This document shows positions 27,879-35,958 of a stretch of 64,000 nucleotides of DNA, in pieces. Each line of letters opens with the position of its first letter. The first letter of the stretch is position 1. The position numbers and the translations under genes were made by a program. The notes under the pieces were generated by a model. It ran no database searches. It was not told the DNA's origin and saw nothing but the letters and a program-made list of their open reading frames with translations. This stretch comes from Xenococcaceae cyanobacterium MO_167.B27 (GTDB lineage: Bacteria; Cyanobacteriota; Cyanobacteriia; Cyanobacteriales; Xenococcaceae), in NCBI GenBank assembly GCA_030065935.1, contig JASJCP010000009.1, positions 1-64,000 of the forward strand, in the 5' to 3' direction.

Positions 27879-28535
27879 ATGAGTGCAACTCAAGACTTAC
27901 CATTATGGGTGCAAGATCGAGAGGAAGTTCTTAAACACGATGATGGAGTAGAATGGCGCGATGGGAAACACCCTGACTATTCCATGACCAAAGCTTCTGG
28001 GAAAAAGGAGAAACAATTTCATCACCCAGAAGGTTCTTTGAATGCGATCGCCGAAAATTTGGTGAAAACCTTTGAAATGGAAGCATCTTTTAAAACTAAT
28101 CCCCAGCAATGGCTTTCTATAGTTGCGGATAAATTTCGCATGAGTACCAATGGAGGTAAAGAATATACAGCCCAAGATGTTGTAGAACAAGGGACGTATA
28201 ATATCTTTTTGGAAAACTCAGAGCATTACCTCGCTTCTGAAGAAACCTTCTATTCTTCCTATAATCTTTTCCATAATGCTTTCCCAGACGGTTTTCACTG
28301 GGAATTGATTGAAGTTGTTGCAGGACCTCCTAATGTTGTATTTAAGTGGAGACACTGGGGTACTTTCAAGGGAGCATATAAAGATCATCAACCAACAGGA
28401 GAAACCATAGAAGTTGTTGGTCTAAGTATTGCGAAAGTAACAACAGATTTAAAGATTGAGTCTGTAGAACACTTTTTCGACACTAATAAATTTCTCAATA
28501 AATTAGTCGGTGGAGGCTGTCCCATTAGTCACTAA
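27879..28535 (+). CDS. SnoaL-like (NTF2-fold) protein
   Basis: The 218-residue product has the NTF2-like/SnoaL pattern in its second half (YNLFHNAFPDGFHWELIEVV, VFKWRHWGTFKGAYKDHQPT, ETIEVVGLSIAKVT), with the W-G-x-H/T-G pattern of ester-cyclase-like polyketide cyclases. The N-terminal 70 residues are polar and include FHHPEGS. The activity is unknown; such proteins act as cyclases, isomerases or stress-linked small-molecule binders. GAGGAAATTAGGAAT precedes the ATG, giving a plausible Shine-Dalgarno. It stands alone, preceded by a very AT-rich leader. Confidence 0.65.
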   Translation: MSATQDLPLWVQDREEVLKHDDGVEWRDGKHPDYSMTKASGKKEKQFHHPEGSLNAIAENLVKTFEMEASFKTNPQQWLSIVADKFRMSTNGGKEYTAQDVVEQGTYNIFLENSEHYLASEETFYSSYNLFHNAFPDGFHWELIEVVAGPPNVVFKWRHWGTFKGAYKDHQPTGETIEVVGLSIAKVTTDLKIESVEHFFDTNKFLNKLVGGGCPISH

Positions 28536-29073
28536 GACTAATTTTGGGAAATAGTACCAAATCCCATAATAAAAATCCCCATGTTGAAATAGAGTTCCAA
28601 TAAAGTTGAACTATTGTTGTATCTGCAATTCATGAATTGCGGATACAAGTATTTTAAAGATTAGAAATCGCTGCTCTTGCTCAAGAGTGCGATCGCAATA
28701 CCAAAAACCCAATATTATTTAAAGATAACAATTATCTTAGAATATCTTGATGCTGTTCCTTATAAATCGAGTAAATTCAACTTGGTATTTGGCAGATTTA
28801 CTCCAAGAAAATGATTTTTCGTTCAAAATTATTAATTTCTGCGATCGCTGTTATCATACTTCATTTTTGTAATTCTTGTCTAAATTCTTTGATAGCTAAT
28901 CTGAGATTGGATTATACCTCTTGCAAAAGTCTTAATTAAACGATTTAGAAAGACAAGGGAGACAAGGGGACAAGGGGACAAGGGAGAAATTGATGGCAAT
29001 GGATACGTGCGAAAACCCCAGTTTATTCAATTCCCATGTTGATAGAAAATTTATTTATGCAAGAAGTCTAATA
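28536..29073. other. Non-coding region with strong hairpin and heptamer array
   Basis: A 14-bp stem with one wobble pair at 28618-28647 is likely to end transcription of the SnoaL-like gene. A weak 41-codon frame starting at ATG 28811 begins with a signal-like segment (MIFRSKLLISAIAVIILHF), but its tail looks random. Four or so GACAAGG(G) heptamers lie at about 28954-28985. No other gene was seen. Confidence 0.5.
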
Positions 29074-31092
29074 TTAAAGATTAGAAATCGCGCCTCTCGC
29101 CATATCTGCGATCGCTCTATCATTAGCTTTAGGTAAATGGTAATATGTACCACCAGCTTGTTTAGCTAGTTCCTTACCGAAACCAGTAGAGACAAAACGG
29201 CTTTCTGTATCAATTAACAGCAATTTCATGCCCAAAGCACGGATTTTACCAGCAATATCTAGTAATTCCTCTTTAATATTGGGTTTTACCCCTTCTTCTT
29301 GCGGTTCACCTAGAGAACGAGATAAAGGAATATTTCCCCTACCATCAGTAATAGCCACAATTACCACCTGTCCGATATCCCCAGACATTTGAGCATTAAT
29401 ACCCACATTTACAGCTTGAGTCAAACCATGAGATAGGGGAGAACCACCACCACAAGGTAGAGTTTCTAGTCTTCCTCGCGCCATAGTAATAGAACGAGTG
29501 GGAGGTAATAAAACATCTGCTCTTTCACCACGGAAGGGTATTAAAGAAATTTGATCGCGGTTTTCATAAGCTTCTGTGAGCAGTCGCATCACCGCACCTT
29601 TAGCAGACTGCATTCTATTCAACGCCATTGAACCTGAAGCATCTACCACGAAGACAATTAAAGAACCAGCTTTACGCGCCATGCGTTTAGAACGAATATC
29701 ACTTTGTTCTACAATAACTTTGCGTTCTGGATGACGTTCTCTACGAGATTTTTGATAGGGTGCTGCACTACGCAGGGTAGCATCTACCGCGATGCGTTTG
29801 ACTTTACCTTTGGGTATCATGGGTTTGATATAGCGTCCTCGATCTTCAGAGAAAATCAGATTACGCGCCCCAGACTTACCCTGACGTTGCATAGTTTGGG
29901 CGAAAGCCAGCACACTAGGATCCAGTACTACCCCTTCAATGTCAAAAATAAACTCATCAGGAATTGCGGGTGGTTCTTGTTCTTGATCTTCTTCTTGCTC
30001 TTGTTCTTCCTGTTCCTCTTCGTCTGGTTCAGACTCGTCTTGGGGTTGCTGTTGTTGGGGTGGTGGTGGGGGTTGGGGTGCGTCTTCAGGAGGTGTTTCG
30101 ATAGTAGTAGCGCGAGGAATAATTACTAATTCTACTGCTTTGCGTAAATCATCTGCGGTGACATTGTTACGCCCTTCTAATGCTGCTGCTGCTTTTGCTA
30201 CTCTAACTGCAAATAGTTCTGCGCGATGTCCTTCTACTCCTCCTCTAACTGCTTCTTGTACCAGATAGAGAATTTGGTCATGGGTGATTTGAACTTCTTT
30301 TAACCATTCCCTAGCTAAGATGATATCGGTTTTAACGCTTTCTATTTCGTCTTGGTACTTGTTAATAAAGTCTTGAGGAGAATTGCTGTATTCTATTGCC
30401 TGGTTGACTGCTTCAATTCTCTGCTCTAATGATAATAGACTATCTGCGGATAATGCGATCGCAATTCGGTCTAAAAGATGCTCTCGTAATACTCCTTCTT
30501 CGGGGTTATAAGTTGCAATGAGAATGGGTTGGCAAGGATGCTGGAAGCTGATACCTTCTCTTTCAATAATATTCCGCCCTTCAGTAAGAATACTAAGTAA
30601 CTGGTTAGCTATCTGATCGTCTAAGAGATTAATCTCATCAACATATAATACTCCGCGATGAGCCTGAGCTAATAACCCTGGTTGAAATACTGCTTCGCCT
30701 CGTTTTACTGATTCTTCTACATCTACCGAACCCAGTAATCTATCTTCTGTGACTCCTAGAGGTATCTGAACAAAAGGAGAACGAATAATCTGGGTGGGGA
30801 TATCTTCTAGTTTAGTTTCACCGTATTGGGCTATGGTGTCATCATCCCATTCTCCTGGTTTTGTCGGGTCACAATTATAGAGGGAATTTTTAATAATTTC
30901 TATGGGGGGTAACAAATCATATATCGCCCTCGCCATAACGGATTTAGCCGTTCCCCTGCGACCTGCGATCGCAACTCCTCCCAATTGAGGATCAATACCA
31001 GCAAGTAATAAAGCAAGTTTAATCGCTTCTTGTCCCACTACAGCAGTGAGCGGAAAATTCAGATTGACGGGTTTGGTAGTTACAGCAGACAT
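29074..31092 (-). CDS. chlD: Magnesium chelatase ATPase subunit D
   Basis: The 672-residue product has an N-terminal AAA+ domain (Walker A-like [20 protein letters not shown], and [15 protein letters not shown]), a proline- and acid-rich linker (residues about 345-390), and a C-terminal von Willebrand A domain with the MIDAS motif [16 protein letters not shown]. With ChlI and ChlH it inserts Mg2+ into protoporphyrin IX, the first committed step to chlorophyll. The ATG at 31092 ([20 protein letters not shown]) is preferred; an upstream in-frame TTG would add ten unlikely residues. chlI and chlH are not in the window. Confidence 0.95.
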   Translation of the reverse strand: MSAVTTKPVNLNFPLTAVVGQEAIKLALLLAGIDPQLGGVAIAGRRGTAKSVMARAIYDLLPPIEIIKNSLYNCDPTKPGEWDDDTIAQYGETKLEDIPTQIIRSPFVQIPLGVTEDRLLGSVDVEESVKRGEAVFQPGLLAQAHRGVLYVDEINLLDDQIANQLLSILTEGRNIIEREGISFQHPCQPILIATYNPEEGVLREHLLDRIAIALSADSLLSLEQRIEAVNQAIEYSNSPQDFINKYQDEIESVKTDIILAREWLKEVQITHDQILYLVQEAVRGGVEGHRAELFAVRVAKAAAALEGRNNVTADDLRKAVELVIIPRATTIETPPEDAPQPPPPPQQQQPQDESEPDEEEQEEQEQEEDQEQEPPAIPDEFIFDIEGVVLDPSVLAFAQTMQRQGKSGARNLIFSEDRGRYIKPMIPKGKVKRIAVDATLRSAAPYQKSRRERHPERKVIVEQSDIRSKRMARKAGSLIVFVVDASGSMALNRMQSAKGAVMRLLTEAYENRDQISLIPFRGERADVLLPPTRSITMARGRLETLPCGGGSPLSHGLTQAVNVGINAQMSGDIGQVVIVAITDGRGNIPLSRSLGEPQEEGVKPNIKEELLDIAGKIRALGMKLLLIDTESRFVSTGFGKELAKQAGGTYYHLPKANDRAIADMARGAISNL

Positions 31093-31222
31093 CAAGAGAT
31101 TATGAGTTATAAAGCCTAGCAATCTCTTACTTTAGTTTATTTCGGGGTCTTAGTTCAAAGATTGTTCCAGGCTATTTAAGAGACTCTTACTTTTTAATGC
31201 TAGCTAAATTAGGGAATAAAAA

Positions 31223-31410
31223 TTACAAATCTTTTTCTGTAAGACCAGAATCTTTTAAAATAGCTTTAAGAGTTCCAATAGGTAAATCTCTCTTTCCATG
31301 AACAGGTATAGACAGAATTGTCATGACTTCTTTTTTTGTATATATGTGATGACTTCCTGTTACTCGCTTTAGAATCTTGTACAAAGTTTTTTACCAGAAA
31401 TAGATTCCAT
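31223..31410 (-). pseudogene. hicA toxin relic
   Basis: From ATG 31410 the minus strand encodes MESISGKKLC. After a frame break it continues as KILKRVTGSHHIYTKKEVMT, ILSIPVHGKRDLPIGTLKAI, LKDSGLTEKDL and TAA. This is HicA (mRNA interferase fold, catalytic His in GSHHIY) with a small deletion near the start (KILEKNGWKL region shortened) and a frameshift. The toxin is probably dead. Confidence 0.75.
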
Positions 31411-31608
31411 AAAGTTAATTCAATTAGTTGCTTTTCTGGTTCAATTTCTTCAAAGCTCACTCGCAACTTCCAGCCAGCTAACAACAGCATCTTCTAACAT
31501 TTCTAAAAGGTGTTCGTAACTTTCTCCCCAAGTATGACATCCTGGTAATGCTGGAACAGAACCACACCATACACCATCTTCTTCCCAAATTACGGCTTTA
31601 ATTTTCAT
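31411..31608 (-). pseudogene. hicB antitoxin relic
   Basis: ATG 31608 on the minus strand encodes MKIKAVIWEEDGVWCGSVPA, LPGCHTWGESYEHLLEMLED, AVVSWLEVASEL and a premature TGA. In the next frame the expected C-terminal part follows (FEEIEPEKQLIELTL). One frameshift therefore separates the two halves. It is the partner of the hicA relic in the usual hicB-hicA order with overlapping ends. Confidence 0.78.
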
Positions 31609-31647
31609 TCTAATAGAACAGATGGTGGTTTAGGTGCTTTTAGGGCA

Positions 31648-32337
31648 ATGATGAAATCACTTTTAGAATGGTCACATTTTGATCCTTACTACTTTGATAA
31701 GTTAAAAAAACTTAATCGAGATAGCGCACACAAAAACATTGAACATTTAAGACAATTGCAAGAGATTCGAGATGCAAAAATTAAAGCTGATAGAATCAGA
31801 AGAGAAAAACGCCAAAAAGAGCAACAACAATCAACACATACATTACAAGAACTTAGAGATGTTTTTTTAAGCCTTTATCAAGACAAAACCGAACCTCAAA
31901 AAAGAGGCTACGAATTAGAGAAGATCATTTATCAGTTAGCTCGAATATCATCACTAGACGTTACAGAGAGTTTTCGGGTTTGTGGTGAGCAAATCGATGG
32001 AGCAGTTAAGTACGATGGTCAACATTATTTAATAGAAGCTAAATGGCAAGATAAAGCTGCTAGCAATGAACCTGTTTATCAGTTTGTGGGAAAAGTAGAA
32101 AGCAAAATGTATGGTCGTGGAATATTTATATCTATTAATGGATTTAGTGACTATGTTGTTGAATCAATTGTCAAAGGAAAAGCAATAAAAACTATTTTTA
32201 TTGATGGAGAAGATTTAATATTAGTTTTAGAAGGTCACTTAAAGTTTAGCCAACTTATAGACAGAAAAGTCAAGGCTGCACAGACTAAAGGTGAAATTTA
32301 TATTAATCCATTATCAGAGAAATCAAAAGTAGTTTAA
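31648..32337 (+). CDS. Mrr-like restriction-endonuclease-fold protein
   Basis: The 229-residue product has a helical, basic N-terminal half (KADRIRREKRQKEQQQSTHT) and a PD-(D/E)xK nuclease core: YELEKIIYQLARI, then EQIDGAVKYDGQHYLIEAKW with the catalytic D...E-x-K, then QFVGKVESKMYGRGIFISIN. This is the arrangement of Mrr_cat/type IV restriction enzymes and related nucleases. No methyltransferase is adjacent, which agrees with a modification-dependent or abortive role. It is divergent from the hicB relic by about 40 bp and is followed after 13 bp by the Phd gene, so both may share a transcript. Confidence 0.7.
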   Translation: MMKSLLEWSHFDPYYFDKLKKLNRDSAHKNIEHLRQLQEIRDAKIKADRIRREKRQKEQQQSTHTLQELRDVFLSLYQDKTEPQKRGYELEKIIYQLARISSLDVTESFRVCGEQIDGAVKYDGQHYLIEAKWQDKAASNEPVYQFVGKVESKMYGRGIFISINGFSDYVVESIVKGKAIKTIFIDGEDLILVLEGHLKFSQLIDRKVKAAQTKGEIYINPLSEKSKVV

Positions 32338-32350
32338 TGGATCAGAAATT

Positions 32351-32560
32351 ATGAAAATCATTAATATCCATGAAGCTAAAACCCATTTATCTCGCCTAAT
32401 TGAATCTGTAATAGCTGGAGAAGAAGTTGTTATTGCTAAAGCAGGAAAACCATTAGTTAAGTTGATTCCCTATGAAGCAACAAAGCAACCCCGACAACCT
32501 GGAGGATGGGAAGGAAAAGTAAGAATGTCTGATGATTTTGATGAGGAGTTATTCAAATAA
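32351..32560 (+). CDS. Phd/YefM-family antitoxin (orphan)
   Basis: The 69-residue product reads MKIINIHEAKTHLSRLIESV, IAGEEVVIAKAGKPLVKLIP, then a PGGWEGKVRMSDDFDEELFK tail. This is the Phd DNA-binding domain with the toxin-neutralising tail usual for partners of VapC (PIN) toxins. A VapC gene normally overlaps its 3' end, but here none does; the next gene is a different small acidic protein 58 bp on. It is therefore either an orphan antitoxin or acts on the PIN protein two genes downstream. Confidence 0.85.
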   Translation: MKIINIHEAKTHLSRLIESVIAGEEVVIAKAGKPLVKLIPYEATKQPRQPGGWEGKVRMSDDFDEELFK

Positions 32561-32617
32561 TAATCAGTTATGTAAAATTAGTGATAGACATCATTTACAG
32601 TAAATAGTACAAGCCCT

Positions 32618-32812
32618 ATGAATATTGAACAAACAATTAAGGACAAATCACAAGAAAGCAACTCAGAGCCAAAGCCAACTAAAAAAATTAAACAATTTAC
32701 GCCAGAAGAAGAACAATATTTTATTAACAGTTTAATGGTAGATGATGATAATGATTGGAGTGAAGAAGATGAAATTAAATATCAAAGAGTAATGAGACGA
32801 TTACAAAGATAA
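32618..32812 (+). CDS. Small acidic protein, putative antitoxin of PIN toxin
   Basis: The 64-residue product is highly charged: a basic-polar N terminus (SEPKPTKKIKQFTPEEEQYF) and an acidic core (INSLMVDDDNDWSEEDEIKY) ending in basic RVMRRLQR. No domain was recognised. It lies 10 bp upstream of the PIN-domain gene on the same strand, the size and position expected of an antitoxin. That role is inferred from context only. Confidence 0.55.
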   Translation: MNIEQTIKDKSQESNSEPKPTKKIKQFTPEEEQYFINSLMVDDDNDWSEEDEIKYQRVMRRLQR

Positions 32813-32822
32813 TTATTAACTC

Positions 32823-33329
32823 ATGAAATCAAAGCGAATCATATTATTAGATACGGGAGTATTAGGTAAAATATGCCACAAAAAACTTGATAACAATATT
32901 ACAAAAGTTCTAAATTACTTACAACAAGAAAAAATCGGATTAAGAGTTGCAGAAATTAGTGACTATGAATTAAGAAGAAATTTTTTACTTGAGAGTTTAG
33001 ATAAGTCAATAGGAAAACTCAATAAATTTAGAAAAACAGATCGATTATTATTTTTCGATACAGAAACAATGATAATTGCTTCAGAGATTTGGGCAGAAAT
33101 CAGAAAGCAAGGTAATCCTACCGAAAATAAGGATAGCTTAGATGGTGATGTTATCTTAGCAGCACAAGCTTGTCAACTTAAAGAATATTATGAAGAAGTA
33201 ATTATATTAACTACTAATGCTAAAGATATTGCTAAATTTAACTATCTTGGTCTAAAAACTTGGGATTGGAAACAGGCTGTTATAGATTCTGAATATCAAG
33301 AATTTAATTTTTATCAAGCCAAGCTTTAA
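32823..33329 (+). CDS. PIN-domain ribonuclease, VapC-like toxin
   Basis: The 168-residue product has PIN acidic residues in RIILLDTGVLGKICHKK (first Asp), near SDYELRRNFLLES (Glu), and in DSLDGDVILAAQACQL (Asp pair), ending with TTNAKDIAKFNYLGLKTWDW, the usual final PIN strand. Such proteins cut RNA with Mg2+ and serve as toxins. It pairs with the 64-residue gene 10 bp upstream rather than directly with the Phd gene. The codon use is AT-rich, as across the island. Confidence 0.8.
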   Translation: MKSKRIILLDTGVLGKICHKKLDNNITKVLNYLQQEKIGLRVAEISDYELRRNFLLESLDKSIGKLNKFRKTDRLLFFDTETMIIASEIWAEIRKQGNPTENKDSLDGDVILAAQACQLKEYYEEVIILTTNAKDIAKFNYLGLKTWDWKQAVIDSEYQEFNFYQAKL

Positions 33330-33454
33330 TAGACTTTTACTAATTACCTATTATCTGTAATATTGATATGTGATTAGTAATTAGTATTGAGTAAAAGCGT
33401 AATTTCCCTCTTACCTATTATCCAATACCCAATCTTCAAAAGACGAGGTTTAAT

Positions 33455-33616
33455 TCATATCTTGCACCAAGGGGGTAAATCACCAAGAAATTTATTTCTT
33501 GGCTAATACAGAAAAGTCCTCTTGAGAGGACTCTTATGTAGTTTTAATAGAATTATTGTATAATAATCCGCGAAACTTCAGTTAATGGCGGTAGGGGATC
33601 GAAGTGCAAGATATGA
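33455..33616. repeat. 162-bp segment with 13-bp inverted ends and two inner hairpins
   Basis: TCATATCTTGCAC at 33455-33467 is the exact reverse complement of 33604-33616. Inside are perfect hairpins at 33483-33502 (CCAAGAAAT/ATTTCTTGG) and 33515-33532 (AGTCCTC/GAGGACT). It lies between the convergent PIN and M10 protease genes. It may be a miniature inverted-repeat element or a double terminator. Confidence 0.7.
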
Positions 33617-33618
33617 GT

Positions 33619-35784
33619 TTAAGTCGATTTAATTTGGAAATCTAGATCGGAAATTCCAATTTTTTGACTACCAGGATCGGAGATAGCATCATCAGTAGAG
33701 AAATATTGAATCTCTATTTCAGAAACCTCTATACTACCGAAGCTAATAGAAATATTCCCACTCTCACTAGAACTATTAGCACTACCTCTACCCTCAAAAC
33801 CATCCATGTAGGTTTCATTATCAGCAAAGACATTATCCCCAGTTACTATCTCAACTCCTAACAGATTTTTAACGTTGACTCCATCAGCATAGATTTCCAC
33901 TCCATCATCAAAATATTTACTAGCAGACTGATCCACATCTAAAAGCTGGAAGGAAAGACTTGTAACAGCTTGATTAAAGTTGAGAGATAATTTGATTCGG
34001 TCATCAGGATCATTTTTACTATTATTAAACCCAAGAGACAAGTAACCCGTATGATTTCCGAGTTTGTCACTATCGTAGCTGACAAAATCTTCTCCACCAT
34101 AAGGGACAAAGTTACCACCATCGGTAATAATTTGCCAATTTACCGTTGCAGTTACACCATTACCAAGATTAAATTGTGAACCTGGAGCTACAGCACTCTC
34201 GTCTTGTAAGTTCTGATTTTCCCAGATTAAAGCTCCGTTTATGGTTGTGGGATCTGGAGGTGTGGGGTCATTACCTGAAGTTTTGATGGTAAGACGATCT
34301 CTTTCAGAAACTTTATAATAGTCTGTGATCGTAATCGAACCGTTTTGAGCAAAATCAACAATGAGGTCATCCCCAAGGGTTGTGGTAGTAAAGTCAGAAA
34401 CTTTGTAATCTGATAAATCTAGAGTATCTTTATCATCAGAACCAACGATAACATCGTTACCAGTTGAATTACTTAAACTGTAGCCACTGAAAGTATTAGC
34501 TGAACCATTAGCAATAATATAATCGTCACTGCTGGAGTTAACGACATTTTCAATATTTACTTCGTCAGCAATTACTGTTCCAAAGCGAGATGTTGTATAT
34601 TGTCCAGAACCACCAAAAGGTTGATAAGATTTGGAATTATAGGCATTTTGAGTAGTTAAAATTCCTCCTGCCCTCAAATCAAAACGATAGCCAGAAGTAT
34701 CGAATTTTAGCCCAGAGAAATCTAAAGTATCTGTACCGCCAGCATCCCAAAGTGCTAGTTTTGTAGCTCGATCTTGAGTCCCCCAGTATTGACTCCCATC
34801 AGCAAAAGCATAAACTTCATCGAAGGAGTAAATGGTATTGCCACTATTGTAGTTTTGATTAGCCCCATAAAGATACTGTAAAGCCTTAATATCGTAAGGC
34901 ATAAGAGTGCTAGCTCCAGCCCCACCATCGTTATAGGTCATTACTGTATTCGTGTTATTATCTTGCCCATCAGCTAAAAAAGGAGGATCTCCTGAACCAT
35001 CACCGTTATAGTCACCAGGATGCTTTAACCCAAGACCATGAAGAGTCTCGTGAATTAGAGTTTCAAAGCCATAACTTCCTTCTCCAGATTGAAAACCACC
35101 ACCACCGTTGTTGGTATCAGAGTTGTTTGATAGATGAACATCACCAGAAATATCGCCAAAGTTACCAGGATAATAGGCATAAGCATAACCATCGCCCATA
35201 TCTGTTAGTTGGTAACGAATTTGACCATAACTATTGCGTGAATCTTCTACTTCCACAAATTTAAGGTCAACGAAGGGTTCAATGTTTTTCAGAATCTGGC
35301 GGACGTTACTTTTAATTCCTTCACTAACTTCTGATACTCGTTCGTCTCCATAGTAAGAGTTAGGAACATCATCGTAATAAAAACTATAGGTAATAGTTTT
35401 AGTCCCATTTAAGTTCCACTTGCTACCACTTAAAATCGTATTTATAGTTGTTTGGGTTATCGGAAAATTATTTACATCTGATGCTACAGCAGCTAATGGA
35501 AATGTATCTGTATCTAAATTATTAGCTGTATTAACAGATTCAAAATTAGGAAAATTCCTACCACAACAATAAGGACAATCACAGCCAGATGAAGCTAGAG
35601 AAGTCTGTACTTCTTCTTGAGAATTTCCAATCCAACCAAAACCTTGACTGAGCTTAGAATTTCTGTTGATGATATCTGTAATATTCCCAAACTTATTAAA
35701 TTCGATATCTGTGCTAAGTAATTGGTCTTTACTTAACTGCTCCACTATACCAGTGCCTGATTTTATAAGATCGTTATTCATCAA
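33619..35784 (-). CDS. M10 (serralysin-fold) metalloprotease, copy 1
   Basis: The 721-residue product carries the metzincin zinc site HETLHGLGLKHPGDYNG (HExxHxxGxxHP) near residue 245, followed by the Met-turn region (TVMTYNDGG, LMPYDIKALQYLYGANQNYN) and a beta-rich stretch similar to the post-catalytic part of serralysins (LDLSDYKVSDFTTTTLGDDL). The C-terminal 210 residues form a further beta domain. No signal peptide is present, so type I-like secretion is inferred. A CDCPYCCG cysteine cluster near residue 70 precedes the catalytic domain. It is 174 bp downstream of a paralogue on the same strand. Confidence 0.85.
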   Translation of the reverse strand: MMNNDLIKSGTGIVEQLSKDQLLSTDIEFNKFGNITDIINRNSKLSQGFGWIGNSQEEVQTSLASSGCDCPYCCGRNFPNFESVNTANNLDTDTFPLAAVASDVNNFPITQTTINTILSGSKWNLNGTKTITYSFYYDDVPNSYYGDERVSEVSEGIKSNVRQILKNIEPFVDLKFVEVEDSRNSYGQIRYQLTDMGDGYAYAYYPGNFGDISGDVHLSNNSDTNNGGGGFQSGEGSYGFETLIHETLHGLGLKHPGDYNGDGSGDPPFLADGQDNNTNTVMTYNDGGAGASTLMPYDIKALQYLYGANQNYNSGNTIYSFDEVYAFADGSQYWGTQDRATKLALWDAGGTDTLDFSGLKFDTSGYRFDLRAGGILTTQNAYNSKSYQPFGGSGQYTTSRFGTVIADEVNIENVVNSSSDDYIIANGSANTFSGYSLSNSTGNDVIVGSDDKDTLDLSDYKVSDFTTTTLGDDLIVDFAQNGSITITDYYKVSERDRLTIKTSGNDPTPPDPTTINGALIWENQNLQDESAVAPGSQFNLGNGVTATVNWQIITDGGNFVPYGGEDFVSYDSDKLGNHTGYLSLGFNNSKNDPDDRIKLSLNFNQAVTSLSFQLLDVDQSASKYFDDGVEIYADGVNVKNLLGVEIVTGDNVFADNETYMDGFEGRGSANSSSESGNISISFGSIEVSEIEIQYFSTDDAISDPGSQKIGISDLDFQIKST

Positions 35785-35958
35785 ATTTTTATTCTCGCTG
35801 AATTTTGAGTATAAATATCCTAAATGTAATCTTCTAGAAGTTACAAACTAGGGACTAAAAAGTAATTAGCGATCGCCAATTACTTTCCAAGTCGTGTTTA
35901 TAATTTGTCTAAATAAAGTTAGAACAAGAAAAGATTTTTCACCCTTCTTTTTTCCCTA

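Noticed and set aside
29704-30129. 141-residue frame antisense to chlD
   Set aside because: It mirrors the acidic and proline-rich linker of ChlD and is a composition artefact.
31266-31490. 74-residue minus-strand frame as a gene
   Set aside because: It is a chimera of the shifted hicB tail and out-of-frame hicA sequence, not a protein of its own.
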